Of a DNA stretch of 64,000 bases, positions 62,314 through 64,000 are shown piece by piece. Numbering within the stretch: position 1 is the stretch's first letter; each line of letters starts with the position of its first letter. The translations under genes and the position numbers were made by a program. The stretch is taken from the NCBI RefSeq assembly GCF_029589055.1, contig NZ_JARQZP010000007.1, forward strand, positions 1,860,001-1,924,000, in the 5' to 3' direction. Under the pieces are notes generated by a model, which was not told the origin of the DNA, did not search any database, and worked only from the letters and a program-made list of their open reading frames with translations. Source of the stretch: Vibrio hannami. Lineage in GTDB: Bacteria; Pseudomonadota; Gammaproteobacteria; Enterobacterales; Vibrionaceae.

Positions 62314-62747
62314 ATGTCTGACATAGAGAAGAGTCCTCTCGTACCCAGCAATACCGCTATTTTGCTTTGGCAGGCTATTTGTCGCTGCTGAGCTGGGTAA
62401 TATTGTGGCAAGCTTACCTATCACCACACCCACATATTAACCCGCTAACGGCTGCGATCGGCTGGTGTATTCCGTTGCTACTACCTCTGAGAGGAATATT
62501 AGCCGGCAAACCGTATACCCACGCGTGGGCTAATTTTGTACTAATGTTGTATTTCCTGCACTCTTTGACCATTATCTATGTGGATCAGGGGGAAAGGTGG
62601 CTAGCCGTAATAGAGTTAGTACTTACTTTTGCTGCGTTTATTGGCAATATCCTTTACGCGAAATTTAAAGGGCGCGAACTGGGGCTGAAATTGCCAAAAC
62701 TTTCTGAAGTAGAAAAGCAGGAAAAAAGTAAGTTTAACCAGAAGTAA
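62314..62747 (+). pseudogene. DUF2069 membrane protein, frameshifted near the start
   Basis: From the ATG at 62314 (MSDIEKSP, with AGGAGG upstream) the frame ends after 25 codons, but the -1 frame from about 62335 reads TQQYRYFALAGYLSLLSWVI and then continues to 62747 as a full DUF2069 protein with about four membrane helices (WCIPLLLPLRGILAGKPYTH). A single missing base around 62331-62345 (for example CCC for CC) restores the whole gene. It follows arsC by 16 bp. Function of DUF2069 unknown. Confidence 0.85.
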
Positions 62748-62775
62748 AAGAAGAGCCACGCGGCTCTTCTTTTTT
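62746..62775. terminator. Bidirectional terminator
   Basis: AAAAGAAGAGCC and GGCTCTTCTTTT pair around ACGC, followed by TT. It lies between the convergent DUF2069 and DUF2066 genes. Confidence 0.92.
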
Positions 62776-62789
62776 GATTTCATTCTATT

Positions 62790-64000
62790 CTAGTTAATCC
62801 ACTCAAATCTCAATACTCTTTCAGGCTCTGGTGCCTCATTCGCATCTTCGGTTTCCATTGCCTCAGGAGAAGCCTCCTCGCTTGGAGCCACTGATTCATC
62901 TATGACCTCAGCTGCAATGTTCTCTTTTACCGGAACTTGTACCTGGTTCTGATTAGCTTCGATGCTCTCAGTCTCCTGAATAATAACATCTGAGTTATTA
63001 ACTTCCAGCTCAGGCGCATCTTCTACATACTCTGGCTTATTAACCGGGAACGCCTGAAGCACTTCATTCTCAAAATCAAGCTCACTGGAAAGCAGGTGAA
63101 CCTCAAAGCGAATAGTATCTCCTGTCACTTCTTCTACATAAACGGCTGCAACAGAGCGAAGTTGTTTTAACTTTTTCTCCATAGTGAAAAGGTGTTTGCA
63201 TCACGAATGCCAGAAAATTCTACCGGAATTGCGCCAGATGATTCTCCTGAGCCGTTAATTGCATTCTTCTGAGCAAAGTAATTGGTCACCTGATCTACAA
63301 CAGCTTCTAACGCTTGCGCCGATTGCCCGGATTCTGTACCGATTAATGGCTGAGCGGTTGATACTGCCAGCTTGTCAGGCTTTGAGTCATAGAGGGTCCA
63401 GCGAATATTGTCACGGCTGCCAAGGTTTTGTACTCTCAGTACTAACACCGCGTCAACTGGATAACGTGTACTTGCAACGCTCAATGGGTCAAGGAATCCT
63501 CCCCAGATATCTGTTGGAGAAATGGCTGTGACATCTTCAAAATCACCGACAGGTACTAAAATAGGTAAACCTCTCAGTGAAGAAAAATAACGAAGTTGAT
63601 TCACAAACGGACTATTGGAGTTTTCCCAAAGAATATCTCGACCATAGCGCCCTTCCTCTACAACCCAAACAACAATACTCGGCCGTTCATCAGACCAGAA
63701 CGGAAGTTGAGCCTGGGTAAGAAGAGATTGAATCTGTGGCGGGTTGAACACCATCTTCAAGGTTTGGTTGCCGGCCTGATCACCATAACCTATTTGAGAC
63801 AAATAACTCGCTGCATTACGTTTTATCGCTTTTTGAACCACTTCATTTTTCGCAGCGTTTTTGTCTCCTGAAACTTTGATGATCACCTGCTCTAATCCTT
63901 CAGATCGAGCTTTCTGCTCTGCGTCAGCATCTTCAAGATCCAGCAACACCTCTGCACTAAATACATCGACTTTCGTTGTCGCTTGTGCAGGGAACACTAA
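62790..64000 (-). pseudogene. DUF2066 protein, frameshifted and cut by the right edge
   Basis: The visible first part begins inside the signal-peptide end (FPAQA) and runs TTKVDVFSAEVLLDLEDADA to GIRDANTF, where the frame turns into SLWRKS and stops. The other frame continues from 63182 as EKKLKQLRSVAAVYVEEVTG, an acidic linker and FEWIN. A single missing T (63187-63190 on this strand reads AAAA for AAAAA) restores one DUF2066 gene with GIRDANTFFT. A periplasmic protein of unknown function; the start lies just beyond the window. Confidence 0.85.

Overview
The window comes from a gammaproteobacterium of the Vibrionaceae. The evidence is the polar-flagellum layout (flrA-flrB-flrC, flaG, flaI, several flagellins, flgO/flgP/flgT of a sheathed flagellum) and housekeeping neighbours typical of Vibrio (gltX, copA, dapE, bamC-dapA-gcvR-bcp, bepA). 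The species cannot be named from the sequence.

Positions 1-31888 are one nearly continuous polar flagellar cluster, mostly on the minus strand: fliF (cut by the left edge), fliE, flrCBA, fliS, flaI, fliD, flaG, three flagellins with a free-standing PAS protein between two of them, flgL, flgK, flgJIHGF, flgEDCB, cheR and cheV. Then flgA, flgM and flgN run on the plus strand, flgP and flgO on the minus strand, and flgT on the plus strand. I read sigma-54 promoters upstream of fliE, flrB, the flaA-like flagellin, flgK, flgF and flgB, and sigma-28 promoters upstream of two flagellins and flgM. This matches the Vibrio hierarchy FlrA, then FlrB/FlrC, then FliA/FlgM. An array of 19 copies of a 7-base unit lies between cheR and the flgB promoter. 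A NIT-domain chemoreceptor closes the cluster.

Positions 34223-45308 are an integrated mobile island of about 11 kb. It sits inside the anticodon loop of a tRNA-Arg(CCU) gene and splits it into a 5' half (34191-34231) and a 3' half (45300-45343); a 9-bp core, CTCCTAAGC, is present at both ends. Neither end rebuilds the tRNA, but the island carries a complete, different tRNA-Arg(CCU) with its own promoter (38075-38151). The island also holds a tyrosine recombinase, a DUF6119/TIGR04141 protein, a MobV-like relaxase next to oriT-like repeats, a run of hairpins that may be a structured RNA, a SIR2 protein, and a methyltransferase-like/DUF1848 pair that is frameshifted. The likely picture is a mobilizable, possibly defensive island that destroys a host tRNA and supplies the replacement.

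Positions 45438-64000 return to the chromosome: an AP2-like small protein, gltX, a CueR-type promoter with copA, a KdgM-family porin, a TraB/GumN protein, a winged-helix protein, yffB-like arsC, dapE, a VanY-like peptidase, DUF2897, bamC, dapA, gcvR, bcp, an AI-2E permease, a TusA-like protein, bepA, arsC, DUF2069 and DUF2066 (cut by the right edge).

Six single-base losses, mostly in short homopolymers, break five genes between 43.5 and 63.2 kb, while none was seen in the first 43 kb. Sequencing error is a serious alternative to real gene decay for these.
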